Source of the DNA: Halanaerobium polyolivorans
GTDB lineage: Bacteria > Bacillota > Halanaerobiia > Halanaerobiales > Halanaerobiaceae
Direction: 5' to 3'
Assembly (NCBI RefSeq): GCF_020711195.1
Contig: NZ_JAJFAT010000008.1
Coordinates: 57,966 to 121,965, forward strand
Length of the DNA stretch: 64,000 nucleotides
Shown: one piece after another, positions 1 through 8,642 of the stretch
Layout of the letters: every line of letters starts with the position of its first letter
Numbering within the stretch: position 1 is the first letter of the stretch
The notes under the pieces: generated by a model
What the model was told of the DNA's origin: nothing
Databases searched by the model: none
What the model saw: the letters and a program-made list of their open reading frames with translations, nothing else
Made by a program: the position numbers and the translations under genes

Positions 1-1007
1 CGTATAACATTAAGCTCTTTTTCAACTAACAATTCCAATAAGTTATCTACAGCGGTATTGGATTGGGCTGCTGCCAGAACCTCAGCTCCATTTTTGACGG
101 CTTCACAGATAAGTTCAACCGCAGTAACTGTTTTGCCCGTACCTGGTGGTCCCTGAATTAAATAAAAGTCTTCTGCTGCTAGAGAATGTTCTACAGCTTT
201 TATCTGGCTTTGATTAAGAAAGTTGGATTGGAATTTTGATTTGGCTGCATTTTTAAAGCCTTTTTTTGCTAAAAGAATATCTCGCTTTCTTTCTTCAACT
301 TTATTTTGAGGTTTTTTTACTTTTTCTAAGGCAGAAAACATTCTATCAAAGCTGGTTTCATTGACAAACAAATCTAATCTTACCCCTTTACTATAAATAA
401 ATTCCGGGGGGTGTTTTTCAAAAGCGACTGTGATAGAATAACTTGTTTTTTCAGCTACTGTTCCGGTTGGATTATTGGGATGTAATGGTTTATCTAAACT
501 TATCATTACCAGATCACCTGTTGTTATCTCTGTTTCAGGTAATTTTTTTCCGGAATATTTTGAGCTGAATTTTACCAGAGGTTTATGCCCAAAAGCCGTG
601 CCGGCATCTTTGCCCCGTAAATCAAGCATAGCTCTACCCTTAGCCTGTCTTTCACTAGGGCTTAAATACTTAATTTCTAATTTGTGTCTATCTATTTCTT
701 CTTCTCTTTCTAATTGCAGCAATTGCGAAAATTTATTATAATAATCCATAATTTCTTTATCTACTAAATCATCAGGATTTTTGGCCTTGATATTAACCTT
801 TACTCCACCAATTTGGTTGCCATCCATGGTTTCAATAATCTTTGCTGCAGAAGCAAGTTCAACTTCTACCTCTGCTTTTTTGGAATTTTTATCTATTCTA
901 ATTTTACCAATGTTATTGCTGTCAGTACCAACTTCATTTATAAAAGCTCCTACAATATCACCTGGTCCAATACTTTTATCTATCTCCGAAATAACTAAAG
1001 TAACCAT
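1..1007 (-). CDS. SF1 (IGHMBP2/Upf1-like) helicase with N-terminal DbpA-type RNA-binding domain, partial
   Basis: An open frame runs leftward off the window edge, so the C-terminal half (motifs II-VI) is not visible. Residues about 8-75 (GPGDIVGAF, NIGKI, IGGVKVNI) resemble the RRM-like RNA-binding domain found at the C terminus of DbpA/CsdA DEAD-box proteins. The following part (about 110-260) looks like the beta-barrel region of the IGHMBP2/TIGR00376 helicases. Walker A (GPPGTGKT, about residue 287) is followed by motif Ia (QSNTAVDNL). The likely role is RNA or DNA unwinding driven by ATP. Two adjacent ATGs exist at 1010 and 1007; the second has the better spacing (7 nt) from GGAGG. It lies 12-15 nt after dcd, so it is probably the last known gene of the acpS-nnr-dcd operon. 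The helicase class is clear; the RNA target is unknown. Confidence 0.85.
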   Translation of the reverse strand, partial: MVTLVISEIDKSIGPGDIVGAFINEVGTDSNNIGKIRIDKNSKKAEVEVELASAAKIIETMDGNQIGGVKVNIKAKNPDDLVDKEIMDYYNKFSQLLQLEREEEIDRHKLEIKYLSPSERQAKGRAMLDLRGKDAGTAFGHKPLVKFSSKYSGKKLPETEITTGDLVMISLDKPLHPNNPTGTVAEKTSYSITVAFEKHPPEFIYSKGVRLDLFVNETSFDRMFSALEKVKKPQNKVEERKRDILLAKKGFKNAAKSKFQSNFLNQSQIKAVEHSLAAEDFYLIQGPPGTGKTVTAVELICEAVKNGAEVLAAAQSNTAVDNLLELLVEKELNVI

Positions 1008-1022
1008 CATAATACCTCCAAC

Positions 1023-1565
1023 TTAACTGTTTTTGTTCTCTATATCTTCAAAAACTTTTGTGCCCACAGTATTTTTCTGTCCCTGATATTTACCTCGATA
1101 TGGGTTTTGAGCGGAATTATCCATCTGTGCAAAAACCAACTGACAGATTCTTCTTTCTGCTTCTAATTTGATAGGTAAACGATTTGCATTAAATAATTCA
1201 AGGGTAATTTGACCTTCAAAACCTGGATCGACCCAGCCGGCATTTTGAATAAAAAGACCCATTCTACCGATAGAACTTCTTCCCTCAACAAAGGCTGTTA
1301 CATTGTCAGGTAGTTTGATATATTCTTTGGTAGTAGCCAATAAAAAAGAGTGGGGAGGAATAATAATTTCTGTTCCTATTACTTCCTCATAACTAACCTG
1401 TTCAGTTAAAGTCATCAAGGGTAGACTGTTTTCATTCACTTTTAAAAAATCGTTACCCAGCCTCATATCTACAGAGGCAGGTTGAATTTGTATATTATCT
1501 ACCGGATCTATAATTAAAGTTTTTTCTTTAAGCATCTTTTTAATTGTCTTATCTGATAAAATCAT
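1023..1565 (-). CDS. dcd: dCTP deaminase, probably the bifunctional dCTP deaminase/dUTPase type
   Basis: 180 residues with the Dcd signature: EGRSSIGR (residues 94-101) and the active-site stretch DPGFEGQITLEL with the expected catalytic Glu at 123. The C-terminal PYRGKYQGQ segment resembles the Methanocaldococcus and Mycobacterium bifunctional enzymes, which take dCTP straight to dUMP, more than the monofunctional E. coli enzyme; that subtype is an inference. The product would feed thymidylate synthesis, and a flavin-dependent thymidylate synthase is encoded at 49101-49796. It sits 24 nt after nnr and just before the helicase gene, in one transcription direction with short gaps, so it is probably an operon member. 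Confidence 0.9.
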   Translation of the reverse strand: MILSDKTIKKMLKEKTLIIDPVDNIQIQPASVDMRLGNDFLKVNENSLPLMTLTEQVSYEEVIGTEIIIPPHSFLLATTKEYIKLPDNVTAFVEGRSSIGRMGLFIQNAGWVDPGFEGQITLELFNANRLPIKLEAERRICQLVFAQMDNSAQNPYRGKYQGQKNTVGTKVFEDIENKNS

Positions 1566-1589
1566 CTTCTCTCTCCTTGTATTTTATTT

Positions 1590-3179
1590 TTAAGTTAAAG
1601 TCTTCCATACCTCTGTTAAATATTCGATTAAATCTCCTGATTTAAGTCCAAAATCACTTTTAGCTAAAGAAGCCTTTTCACCGGCTCTGCCATGTACATA
1701 AACTGCTAAAGCTGCTGCTTCAAATGGAGCCATTCCCTGCCCAATCAGGGCTGAAACAATACCAGTTAAGACATCACCACTACCAGCTGTGGCCATTCCA
1801 TTTGTACCAGTATTATTAAGATAAATCCTTCCATCTGCTGCCGCTATTACTGTTAAAGCTCCTTTAAGTATTAAATTAAGCTGATATTTAACTGCAAACT
1901 CCTGGGCTATCTCAATCTTATTCTGATTTATTTGAGCTGGAGAAAGATCTATTAATCTTGCCATCTCACCGGGATGAGGGGTCAATAATATCTCTCCCTG
2001 ATATTTTTTTAAAAGTTCTAAATCAGAAATCGAATTAAGAGCATCAGCATCCATAACCAGAGGTACTGCTAAATTTTCTAATATTTCTTTTATCACCTTT
2101 TTACTAGCTTTATTTAAACCTAATCCTGGGCCAACTGCTAAAACATCTAGCTTTTGAGCGAAGTCAAGAATGCTTTCAACCGCCTTTTCAGAAATAATTC
2201 CATTTTTAGAAGGCAGACTTTTAGTTAAAACTTCTCTTAACTCAAAAGCAGCTCTTTCTATTTCTTCAGCTAAAAGCAGATAAACAAGACCTGAACCACT
2301 CCTTAAAGCAGCATCAGCACTGAGCAGTGGAGCACCATCCATACCACGTGATCCTGCCAAAAATGCAGCTCTGCCAAATGTTCCCTTATGGCCATCTCTT
2401 TTTCTCTGCGGTAGAAATTTTTTGGCCTTGTTCTGGGTCATCAACTGCACACCTTCAGAATTTTTTGCCAGTACAGACTCTTTGATACCAATATCAATAA
2501 TCTTAACTTTACCGGCATAATCAGCACCGGGAAAAAGCAGTAAACCCCTTTTATAGGCAGCCATTACTGCAGTATGATCAGCTTTAATCGCCCTACCTAG
2601 AACTGAACCGTTTAAACCATTAATACCTGAAGGGATATCAACAGCTAAGACCACTGCCTTTTTTTGTTTTAAATCATTGATCAAAGCAATAATTTCTCCT
2701 GCATTTCCCCTAACCTCACCTTTGATTCCCGTACCTAATAATGCATCAATTATGAGCTCGGCTTTTTTTAGTTTTGCTTCCAGCTCTTTTTTAGTTAAAT
2801 TATCATAGCTGCTGCATTTTATTTTGTTATATAAAGCTAATTCATAATTTTTTTGGTTGATATCTCTAAGCTCAGATTCGCTTGAACTTAAGATGATCTC
2901 CGGTTTATAACCCCAGTTTGCTAAAAATCTGGCTGCAGCCAAACCATCACCACCATTATTACCTTTACCAACAAAGATTAAAATATTGATATCTTCTTTA
3001 TCCAGTTCTGCTGAATTTTTATAATAATTAGCCTGATAGAAAAAGTTATGCTTAATAATTTTATCGGCCAATTCTGCTGTTCCCCTGGCTGCTGCTTCCA
3101 TCAGTAAAATTTCTGGAAAGCCAGCATCTATAGTTTCTTGATCTGATTTAGCCATTGATTTTGGTCTTAGGACATACAT
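1590..3179 (-). CDS. nnr: Bifunctional NAD(P)H-hydrate epimerase / ADP-dependent NAD(P)HX dehydratase
   Basis: 529 residues combining two repair activities for hydrated NADH/NADPH. The N-terminal YjeF_N epimerase half (about 1-215) carries the glycine-rich VGKGNNGGDGLAAAR motif and VDIPSGING. The C-terminal kinase-like dehydratase half (about 240-520) carries HKGTFGR, GPGLG, LTPHPGEMARL and the nucleotide site NGMATAGSGDVLTG. Length fits the fused family form. It starts 2 nt after the acpS stop, with a GGAAGGAG Shine-Dalgarno inside the end of acpS, so the two are translationally close. acpS next to nnr is a familiar bacterial neighbourhood. Function follows from the family; nothing unusual is seen. 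Confidence 0.95.
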   Translation of the reverse strand: MYVLRPKSMAKSDQETIDAGFPEILLMEAAARGTAELADKIIKHNFFYQANYYKNSAELDKEDINILIFVGKGNNGGDGLAAARFLANWGYKPEIILSSSESELRDINQKNYELALYNKIKCSSYDNLTKKELEAKLKKAELIIDALLGTGIKGEVRGNAGEIIALINDLKQKKAVVLAVDIPSGINGLNGSVLGRAIKADHTAVMAAYKRGLLLFPGADYAGKVKIIDIGIKESVLAKNSEGVQLMTQNKAKKFLPQRKRDGHKGTFGRAAFLAGSRGMDGAPLLSADAALRSGSGLVYLLLAEEIERAAFELREVLTKSLPSKNGIISEKAVESILDFAQKLDVLAVGPGLGLNKASKKVIKEILENLAVPLVMDADALNSISDLELLKKYQGEILLTPHPGEMARLIDLSPAQINQNKIEIAQEFAVKYQLNLILKGALTVIAAADGRIYLNNTGTNGMATAGSGDVLTGIVSALIGQGMAPFEAAALAVYVHGRAGEKASLAKSDFGLKSGDLIEYLTEVWKTLT

Positions 3180-3181
3180 TT

Positions 3182-3559
3182 TTAAGCTCCTTCCAGAATA
3201 ATTTGAGCAATACTAAAATCTTTTTCATGTGAGATAGTTAAAAATATTTTTTCAACATTCATCTCTGCTGCCTGTTCAGCAGTTTTATTATATAATTTAA
3301 CTTCTGGTTTACCTAAATCATTATTTAAAATTTCTATATCCTGCCAGCTGTTATTACGCATTCCAGTTCCTAAGGCCTTTAAAAGCGCTTCCTTAGCAGC
3401 AAAACGCGCTGCATAAGAGGCAGCATAGTTGGTCTGTTTACTGCAGTATTCGATTTCAGAAGCTAAATAAATCTTCTGCAAAAATCTCTCTCCATATTTC
3501 TTAATCAGCCTCTCAATACGCTGTTTTTTTACAATATCAATTCCTGTTCCAATTATCAT
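3182..3559 (-). CDS. acpS: Holo-[acyl-carrier-protein] synthase
   Basis: 125 residues. Transfers the 4'-phosphopantetheine group of CoA to apo-acyl carrier protein for fatty acid synthesis. The N-terminal GTGIDIV motif holds the metal-binding Asp, and RFAAKEALLKALGTG holds the Glu/Lys pair of the phosphopantetheinyl transferase fold; the C-terminal LTISHEKDF is also typical. The ATG at 3559 is preferred to the TTG at 3562 because it has 8 nt spacing from AGAAGG. First gene of the acpS-nnr-dcd-helicase run, with its own sigma-A-type promoter just upstream. Confidence 0.93.
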   Translation of the reverse strand: MIIGTGIDIVKKQRIERLIKKYGERFLQKIYLASEIEYCSKQTNYAASYAARFAAKEALLKALGTGMRNNSWQDIEILNNDLGKPEVKLYNKTAEQAAEMNVEKIFLTISHEKDFSIAQIILEGA

Positions 3560-3626
3560 CAACTAAACCTTCTTTCTTGACTGAACTACAATTGTTTAAG
3601 CAAATTAATAATACTTACTCTTTATA

Positions 3627-3655
3627 ATTATATTAAAATTAAGCTATAAATGCAA
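3627..3655 (-). promoter_or_regulatory. Sigma-A-type promoter of acpS operon
   Basis: On the minus strand TTGCAT (3650-3655) and TATAAT (3627-3632) are separated by exactly 17 bp. The start would fall near 3620, about 60 nt before acpS. The -35 box overlaps the U-tract of the glmS terminator, so termination and re-initiation are packed together. Confidence 0.7.
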
Positions 3656-3683
3656 AAACCGGGCCAGAGAAAACTGACCCGGT
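3652..3683 (-). terminator. Intrinsic terminator of glmS
   Basis: Minus-strand hairpin with a 10-nt arm on each side (3658-3667 and 3674-3683, one internal T-G wobble), a six-base loop, and a run of T residues. It lies 34 nt after the glmS stop. Confidence 0.88.
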
Positions 3684-3716
3684 GAGCTTTTATTAAGTCA
3701 ATATTTTCACTTTTGC

Positions 3717-5546
3717 TTACTCAACAGTAACACTTTTGGCAAGATTTCTGGGCTGATCTATATCTTTACCACAGACCAAAGCAGTATAATAAGCCAATAA
3801 CTGCAGAGGTATTATAGCCAATAAACCAGCAAAATATTGATTTAATTGAGGTAATTCAAATACATGATCTACACTTTCTTTTTCATAATTTTGACCTTCC
3901 ATTGTGATCAAAAATGTATCTGCACCCCTAGCTTTAACCTCTTTTAAATTACTGAAGAGTTTATTGAAAATATCTGTTCTACTGCCTAATGCAACAACAG
4001 GAACCCCTTCCTCAACCAGGGCCAGAGTACCATGTTTTAGTTCACCTGCTGGATATGCTTCAGCGTGAATATATGAAATCTCCTTTAACTTTAAGGCTCC
4101 CTCCAGTGCTAAAGTATAATCTGTATTTCTACCTATAAAAAAGATATGTTTTTGTTCAGCATATGAGCGAGCAATTTCTTTGATTTTCTCTTCACTTTGC
4201 TTGATCATCTGTCTGCTCAGCTCAGGTAATCTAATCAAGTCATTGGTGTATTTTTTTACTGTCTCAGCATCAATATCAGCTCTCTGCCTCATACCATCTA
4301 CAGCAAGCATGTAAAAAGCTGCAACCATATTAGTATAAGCTTTGGTTGATGCCACGGCGATTTCTAGACCAGCATTTAAATAAAGCACCATATCCGACTC
4401 CCTGGCAATACTGCTGTCTCTGCCGTTTACTAGGGCTAAGACATCTGCCCCTTTAGATTTGGCCAAGCGCAAGGCTGCTAGTGTATCTGCAGTTTCTCCC
4501 GACTGACTGACAACTATCATCAATGTCTTATCATTGACTAAAGGGTTACGATAACGATATTCACTGGCAACTTCTACTTCTACCGGCAGTTTCAGCATAT
4601 CTTCAAGTAGATATTTAGCTAAATAACCAGAGTGATAGGCAGTTCCACAGGCCACAACATGAATTTTATCATAATCACTAAGCCAATCTGATTTTAAACC
4701 ACTTTCACTTAAATCCAATTTACCAGCCTGCAGACGATCCTGCAGCAGCCATTTTAAAGATTCTGGCTGTTCATTGATTTCTTTTAACATAAAATGTTCA
4801 TAGCCCTGTTTTTCGGCCATTTCTGAACTCCAATTGATCTTAGTACTATTTTTGTCAGCAATTAAACTGCCACTAAAAGAGTAGATTTCTACTTTATCCT
4901 GTCTAATATCAGCCATCTCTTCATTTTCCAGAATATAAAAATCGTCTGTATAATCAAGATAAGCAGGAATATCAGAAGCTAAAAAGTTTTCGTTTTTCCC
5001 CAGGCCTACGATCAATGGACTATCTTTACGGACTGCAATTATTCTATCCTTTTCAGCTTTAGACATCACAGCCATGGCAAATGAACCTTCAAGTTGAGTA
5101 ATTGCCTTGTTTACAGCAGCTCTTAAATCACCATCATAATACTTAGCAATCAGATGGGCTGCTACTTCTGTATCTGTTTCAGATGTGAATTCTTTTCCTT
5201 CAGCAAGCAGAGCTTCTTTTAAAGCACTAAAGTTTTCAATGATCCCATTATGGACAACAACGATTTCATCTACAGAATCTGTATGAGGATGGGAGTTTCT
5301 ATCAGAAGGCTTACCATGAGTTGCCCATCTGGTATGACCTATCCCGGTCACTCCATTAAAAATCTCATTTTCTGCAGCTGTATTGAGTTTATTTAATTTC
5401 CCCTGTTTTTTAACAAGCTTTATCCCTTCTTCTTCCTGAACAGCTATTCCAGCTGAATCATAACCTCGGTATTCCAACTTTTTTAAACCAGAAAGAAGTA
5501 TTGGAGCAGCTTCTTTATCTCCTATATAACCAACAATTCCACACAT
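3717..5546 (-). CDS. glmS: Glutamine--fructose-6-phosphate aminotransferase (isomerizing)
   Basis: 609 residues. Makes glucosamine-6-phosphate from fructose-6-phosphate and glutamine, the first step to UDP-GlcNAc for cell wall. The N-terminal MCGIVGYIG exposes the catalytic Cys2 of the Ntn glutaminase domain (about 1-220, with HTRWATHG). Two SIS sugar-isomerase domains follow (VACGTAYHSG, VSQSGETADT, ASTKAYTN), and the C terminus is the usual DQPRNLAKSVTVE. ATG at 5546 follows a GGAGG. The leader carries a glmS ribozyme, so expression should fall when glucosamine-6-phosphate is plentiful. glmM lies directly upstream and supplies the next step. Confidence 0.98.
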   Translation of the reverse strand: MCGIVGYIGDKEAAPILLSGLKKLEYRGYDSAGIAVQEEEGIKLVKKQGKLNKLNTAAENEIFNGVTGIGHTRWATHGKPSDRNSHPHTDSVDEIVVVHNGIIENFSALKEALLAEGKEFTSETDTEVAAHLIAKYYDGDLRAAVNKAITQLEGSFAMAVMSKAEKDRIIAVRKDSPLIVGLGKNENFLASDIPAYLDYTDDFYILENEEMADIRQDKVEIYSFSGSLIADKNSTKINWSSEMAEKQGYEHFMLKEINEQPESLKWLLQDRLQAGKLDLSESGLKSDWLSDYDKIHVVACGTAYHSGYLAKYLLEDMLKLPVEVEVASEYRYRNPLVNDKTLMIVVSQSGETADTLAALRLAKSKGADVLALVNGRDSSIARESDMVLYLNAGLEIAVASTKAYTNMVAAFYMLAVDGMRQRADIDAETVKKYTNDLIRLPELSRQMIKQSEEKIKEIARSYAEQKHIFFIGRNTDYTLALEGALKLKEISYIHAEAYPAGELKHGTLALVEEGVPVVALGSRTDIFNKLFSNLKEVKARGADTFLITMEGQNYEKESVDHVFELPQLNQYFAGLLAIIPLQLLAYYTALVCGKDIDQPRNLAKSVTVE

Positions 5547-5640
5547 ATATATTGACCTCCATTTATTTTGCGCTTTTTTACAATATTAAAGATTTCTTAG
5601 AATATTAAAGATTTCTATTTAGTTTTTAAAGTATCAGCTT

Positions 5641-5791
5641 TTTATTATCTTCTTTGTCTCAGCAGTTACCCACCAATTTTAAAAGATAATATTAAGGTAG
5701 AAAGGCTGCTACCTGAGAGCATCCGCCGAAAACTCGATAACTCTCTCCCTCGTCAACCTGATTTAATCTCTTGAGATCAGGTTCTGGCGCT
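5641..5791 (-). ncRNA. glmS glucosamine-6-phosphate-activated ribozyme
   Basis: The minus strand shows the conserved glmS ribozyme core in order: GCGCCAGAAC at the cleavage site (cut expected between 5791 and 5790), a P2 stem (AACCTGAT...ATCAGGTT), GTTGACGAGG, TTATCGA, and TCGGCGGATGC. The 3' end closes with an ATTATCTT/AAGATAAT pairing that fits P4. It sits about 95 nt before the glmS ATG. Known function: glucosamine-6-phosphate acts as cofactor for self-cleavage, after which the glmS mRNA is degraded. The 3' limit is approximate. This explains most of the 388 bp between glmM and glmS. Confidence 0.95.
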
Positions 5792-5834
5792 TTTAACTAC
5801 AGCTAAATATTCTCACCTCCTTTAAATAAGATAA

Positions 5835-5863
5835 TTTTTAGTAAATAAATCACGACTAGACAA
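5835..5863 (-). promoter_or_regulatory. Possible glmS promoter
   Basis: Minus-strand TTGTCT (5858-5863) and TAAAAA (5835-5840) are 17 bp apart. The -10 box is weak. Transcription would begin near 5828, which puts an AAAGGAGGTGAG element at the very 5' end of the transcript, about 20 nt before the ribozyme cut site. Confidence 0.4.
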
Positions 5864-5934
5864 TAACAACAATTTCCAAATATAATAATAAGCTAAAATT
5901 AGAGAAAAAGCAAATTCTAGCTCAGATTATTATT

Positions 5935-7287
5935 TTAATTTAACTCTTCAGAGATAATATCACTTAGTATTTTTTCCCATTTTCTCAATAATGCTTCATC
6001 TTTACCTTCCAGCATTACTCTAATCAGGGGCTCAGTTCCAGATGCTCTAACAAAAACCCGGCCGTTTCCAGCTATTTTTGCTTGGGCCTCCTCGATTTTC
6101 TGCTGAATAACTTGATTTTGCTGCCACTTTTCCTTGGCTTTTACCTCTATATTGGCCAAAATTTGGGGCCAGTAATTCATAATTGATTTTAGTTCACTCA
6201 AACTTTTGTTTTCTTTAAGCATAATTTCTGCTATTTTGATAGCTGTTAAAATCCCATCACCTGTAGTATTATAGTCGGCAAATATAATATGACCAGATTT
6301 TTCTCCACCAAGCTGATAATTATTTTTTAGCATTTCTGCCAAAACATAGCGGTCTCCATTTTTAACAATTTTTACTTTGCCCTCTAATTCTCTAAGGCTT
6401 TCTTTTAAAGCTAAATTACTATATCTAGTTGTAACTATGGTATTTTTATTTAAATTCTTCTCAGAAATCATATGATGAGCAGCTATTGCCATTATATTAT
6501 CTCCCTCAACAATCTCACCTTTCTCATCAACTAAAATAACTCGATCTGCATCTCCATCATGGGCTATACCCAGATCAGCAGCTTGAGCAAGAACTTCATC
6601 TGCAATTAGTTCTGGTTTTGTTGAACCACAGTTAACATTGATAACCTCTCCATCAGGATGGTTATTGATTACAATTACCTCTGCACCTAAAGCTTTAAAA
6701 ACCTCTGGAGAAGCTTTATATGCCGCCCCATTAGCACAATCTATAACCACTTTTAGAGAAGAAAAATCCTCTTCAGAAAGATCGATCAAAAAATCAATAT
6801 ATTTATCAATCCACTCATATTTTTCTTCAATTAAACCAATTTTATTATCGATTGGATAAGGTAATTGCTGAGAATAGTCATTAAAATATAATTTTTCTAT
6901 TGCCAACTCATCTTCATCTGATAATTTAATTCCATTTTCATCAAAAAATTTAATTCCATTATCAGCTGTAGGATTATGGGAAGCAGATATCATTATCCCT
7001 CCATCTACATCCATCTCTCGACTTAAATAACAAACTCCTGGAGTTGGGATGATCCCCAATCTATAAACATCTATTCCAACCGAGGTTAAACCTGCCATTA
7101 AAGCAGCCTCTAACATATCACCTGATAATCTAGTATCCTTACCAATAATGATGGTTGGTTTTTCCCCTTTACTATCTTTGGTGAGATAATAACCACCTAT
7201 TCTGGCAATTTCATAGGCCAGATCACCCTTTAATTCATGATTTGCAACTCCTCTTAATCCATCAGTGCCAAATAACTTCTTTTTCAA
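5935..7287 (-). CDS. glmM: Phosphoglucosamine mutase
   Basis: About 450 residues. Converts glucosamine-6-phosphate to glucosamine-1-phosphate in the UDP-GlcNAc pathway. The family landmarks are visible: FGTDGLRG at the N terminus, the phospho-serine loop ISASHNP (Ser near residue 103), the metal loop DGDADR, GEKSGH in the sugar-binding domain and RASGTEP in the phosphate-binding domain. The upstream GTG at 7296 lacks a ribosome site; the TTG at 7287 lies 6 nt after GGGGTG and gives the usual short N terminus, so it is preferred. It lies in the cdaA-cdaR-glmM order common in Firmicutes, where GlmM is known in some species to bind and restrain CdaA. Confidence 0.96.
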   Translation of the reverse strand: MKKKLFGTDGLRGVANHELKGDLAYEIARIGGYYLTKDSKGEKPTIIIGKDTRLSGDMLEAALMAGLTSVGIDVYRLGIIPTPGVCYLSREMDVDGGIMISASHNPTADNGIKFFDENGIKLSDEDELAIEKLYFNDYSQQLPYPIDNKIGLIEEKYEWIDKYIDFLIDLSEEDFSSLKVVIDCANGAAYKASPEVFKALGAEVIVINNHPDGEVINVNCGSTKPELIADEVLAQAADLGIAHDGDADRVILVDEKGEIVEGDNIMAIAAHHMISEKNLNKNTIVTTRYSNLALKESLRELEGKVKIVKNGDRYVLAEMLKNNYQLGGEKSGHIIFADYNTTGDGILTAIKIAEIMLKENKSLSELKSIMNYWPQILANIEVKAKEKWQQNQVIQQKIEEAQAKIAGNGRVFVRASGTEPLIRVMLEGKDEALLRKWEKILSDIISEELN

Positions 7288-7325
7288 ACTTTTCACCCCA
7301 ATATTAATAATATATTTAAATTAAC

Positions 7326-7718
7326 TTAATCATCATTTGCTTCTCTAATCTTAACAATAATATAGCCCGGATCGGTTCCCATCAGCCTTGTTCCTGATGG
7401 TAGATCAACCTCAATAATCTTTAAATTATCTCCGGGATCAACATCAGTCAAATCTACATAAGCTCTAACATCTTCTTTGTCGATAGTTGTAAAATATGAT
7501 ATATAATCAACCCTGACTACCGCTCGACTGGTCGATAAAGATTCTACTTCATATTCTGAAGCAAGATTTCTTGTTTCAATATTGACTAAAAATGAAGCAG
7601 CCTGTTCTTCTCCCAAATTAAAAATATTACTTGTTTGATCACTTGCATAAGTCCACAACAAAACTGCAATGAAAAAAGCTAAGATTAATTTTTTGTGGTT
7701 TTCACTTAGAGAAAACAT
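7326..7718 (-). CDS. cdaR: CdaR-like membrane protein with a single YbbR domain
   Basis: 130 residues. One N-terminal membrane segment (about 9-26, KLILAFFIAVLLWTYASD) is followed by one YbbR-type beta domain facing outward. CdaR in Bacillus has several YbbR repeats and is over 400 residues; here only one repeat is present, and the stop is followed closely by glmM, so there is no broken remainder. The family member next to cdaA modulates the cyclase. Its ATG lies immediately after the cdaA stop with an AGGAGG site inside cdaA, implying tight co-translation. The domain call is firm; the regulatory role is inferred from position. Confidence 0.85.
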   Translation of the reverse strand: MFSLSENHKKLILAFFIAVLLWTYASDQTSNIFNLGEEQAASFLVNIETRNLASEYEVESLSTSRAVVRVDYISYFTTIDKEDVRAYVDLTDVDPGDNLKIIEVDLPSGTRLMGTDPGYIIVKIREANDD

Positions 7719-8495
7719 TTAGATATGCCTCCTCATGAAAGATTTTTCTTTTGATTTCTCAAAACTGGCAGCTAAATTTTCTCTTAGCTCACCCTCATCT
7801 AAATTACGGCTCAACTTCCCATCTTCTGCCATAGAAATAACACCACTTTCTTCTGAAACCACTAGAGCAATGGAATCTGATTCTTCGGTAATTCCAATCG
7901 CTGCTCTGTGTCTGGTTCCCAAGCGAGGATTTATATCAGAACGGGTAGAGAGATTAAGAAAACAGCTGGCAGCCTGAATCCTCCCATTTTCAATGATTAA
8001 TGCTCCATCATGCAGGGGAGAAGCATGTTGGAAAATACTGATTATTAACTGCTTACTGATCTTAGAATTAAGCTCAATCCCGGTCTCTATGTAATTTTTT
8101 AAGCCTACCCGACGTGAAATTACAATTAAAGCACCTGTTTTATCTTTGGCCAGATCTGTAACTGCAGATATGATATCATTGATCTCTTTTGGGCCCCAGT
8201 TCTGCCAGAATTGTTCTTTTAAAAACCCACCTCTACCGATTTGTTCTAATGCCCTTCTCAATTCAGGCTGAAAAACTATCGGCAGGGCTACAAGAATAAT
8301 TGTTAAAAAACTATCTAAAAACCAGTTAACCGTATTTAGTTCTAAAAGTTGAGATAACAAGGCAACAGCAAAAATCAAAATCAAACCTTTGATTAGCTGA
8401 ACTGCCCTTGTTCCAGATATAATATTTAATAAATAATATATGATAAATGCAATAATAAATATATCTAATAAACTTGTTAAAACTCTCCAGGTCAA
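7719..8495 (-). CDS. cdaA: Membrane diadenylate cyclase CdaA (DacA)
   Basis: Makes cyclic di-AMP from two ATP. Three N-terminal membrane segments (roughly residues 10-30, 38-55 and 64-80) precede a DAC domain with the catalytic DGA (166-168) and RHR (198-200; numbering from the GTG at 8504). A GTG at 8504 and a TTG at 8495 are both possible starts; GAGGTGAT lies 4 nt before the TTG, which is why that one is chosen. The gene heads cdaA-cdaR-glmM, the classical c-di-AMP/cell-wall module. A second cyclase, DisA, is encoded at 56596-57675. Confidence 0.96.
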   Translation of the reverse strand: MTWRVLTSLLDIFIIAFIIYYLLNIISGTRAVQLIKGLILIFAVALLSQLLELNTVNWFLDSFLTIILVALPIVFQPELRRALEQIGRGGFLKEQFWQNWGPKEINDIISAVTDLAKDKTGALIVISRRVGLKNYIETGIELNSKISKQLIISIFQHASPLHDGALIIENGRIQAASCFLNLSTRSDINPRLGTRHRAAIGITEESDSIALVVSEESGVISMAEDGKLSRNLDEGELRENLAASFEKSKEKSFMRRHI

Positions 8496-8642
8496 TTTTA
8501 TCACCTCTAAATTAAATATTCGTCAAAAAGGGGCTATTAACCTGCTTGATAAGCAAGATTTATTTTTTTATCACAGGAATTATCCTTATTTTTAAAGGAT
8601 ATTTATTTTTGAAATAGAAATTAAACTATGAGGTGATCTATT

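Noticed and set aside
781..1026. Plus-strand open frame of 81 codons
   Set aside because: It lies opposite the helicase gene, whose minus-strand frame carries recognisable domains; the plus-strand translation has no motif or good ribosome site.
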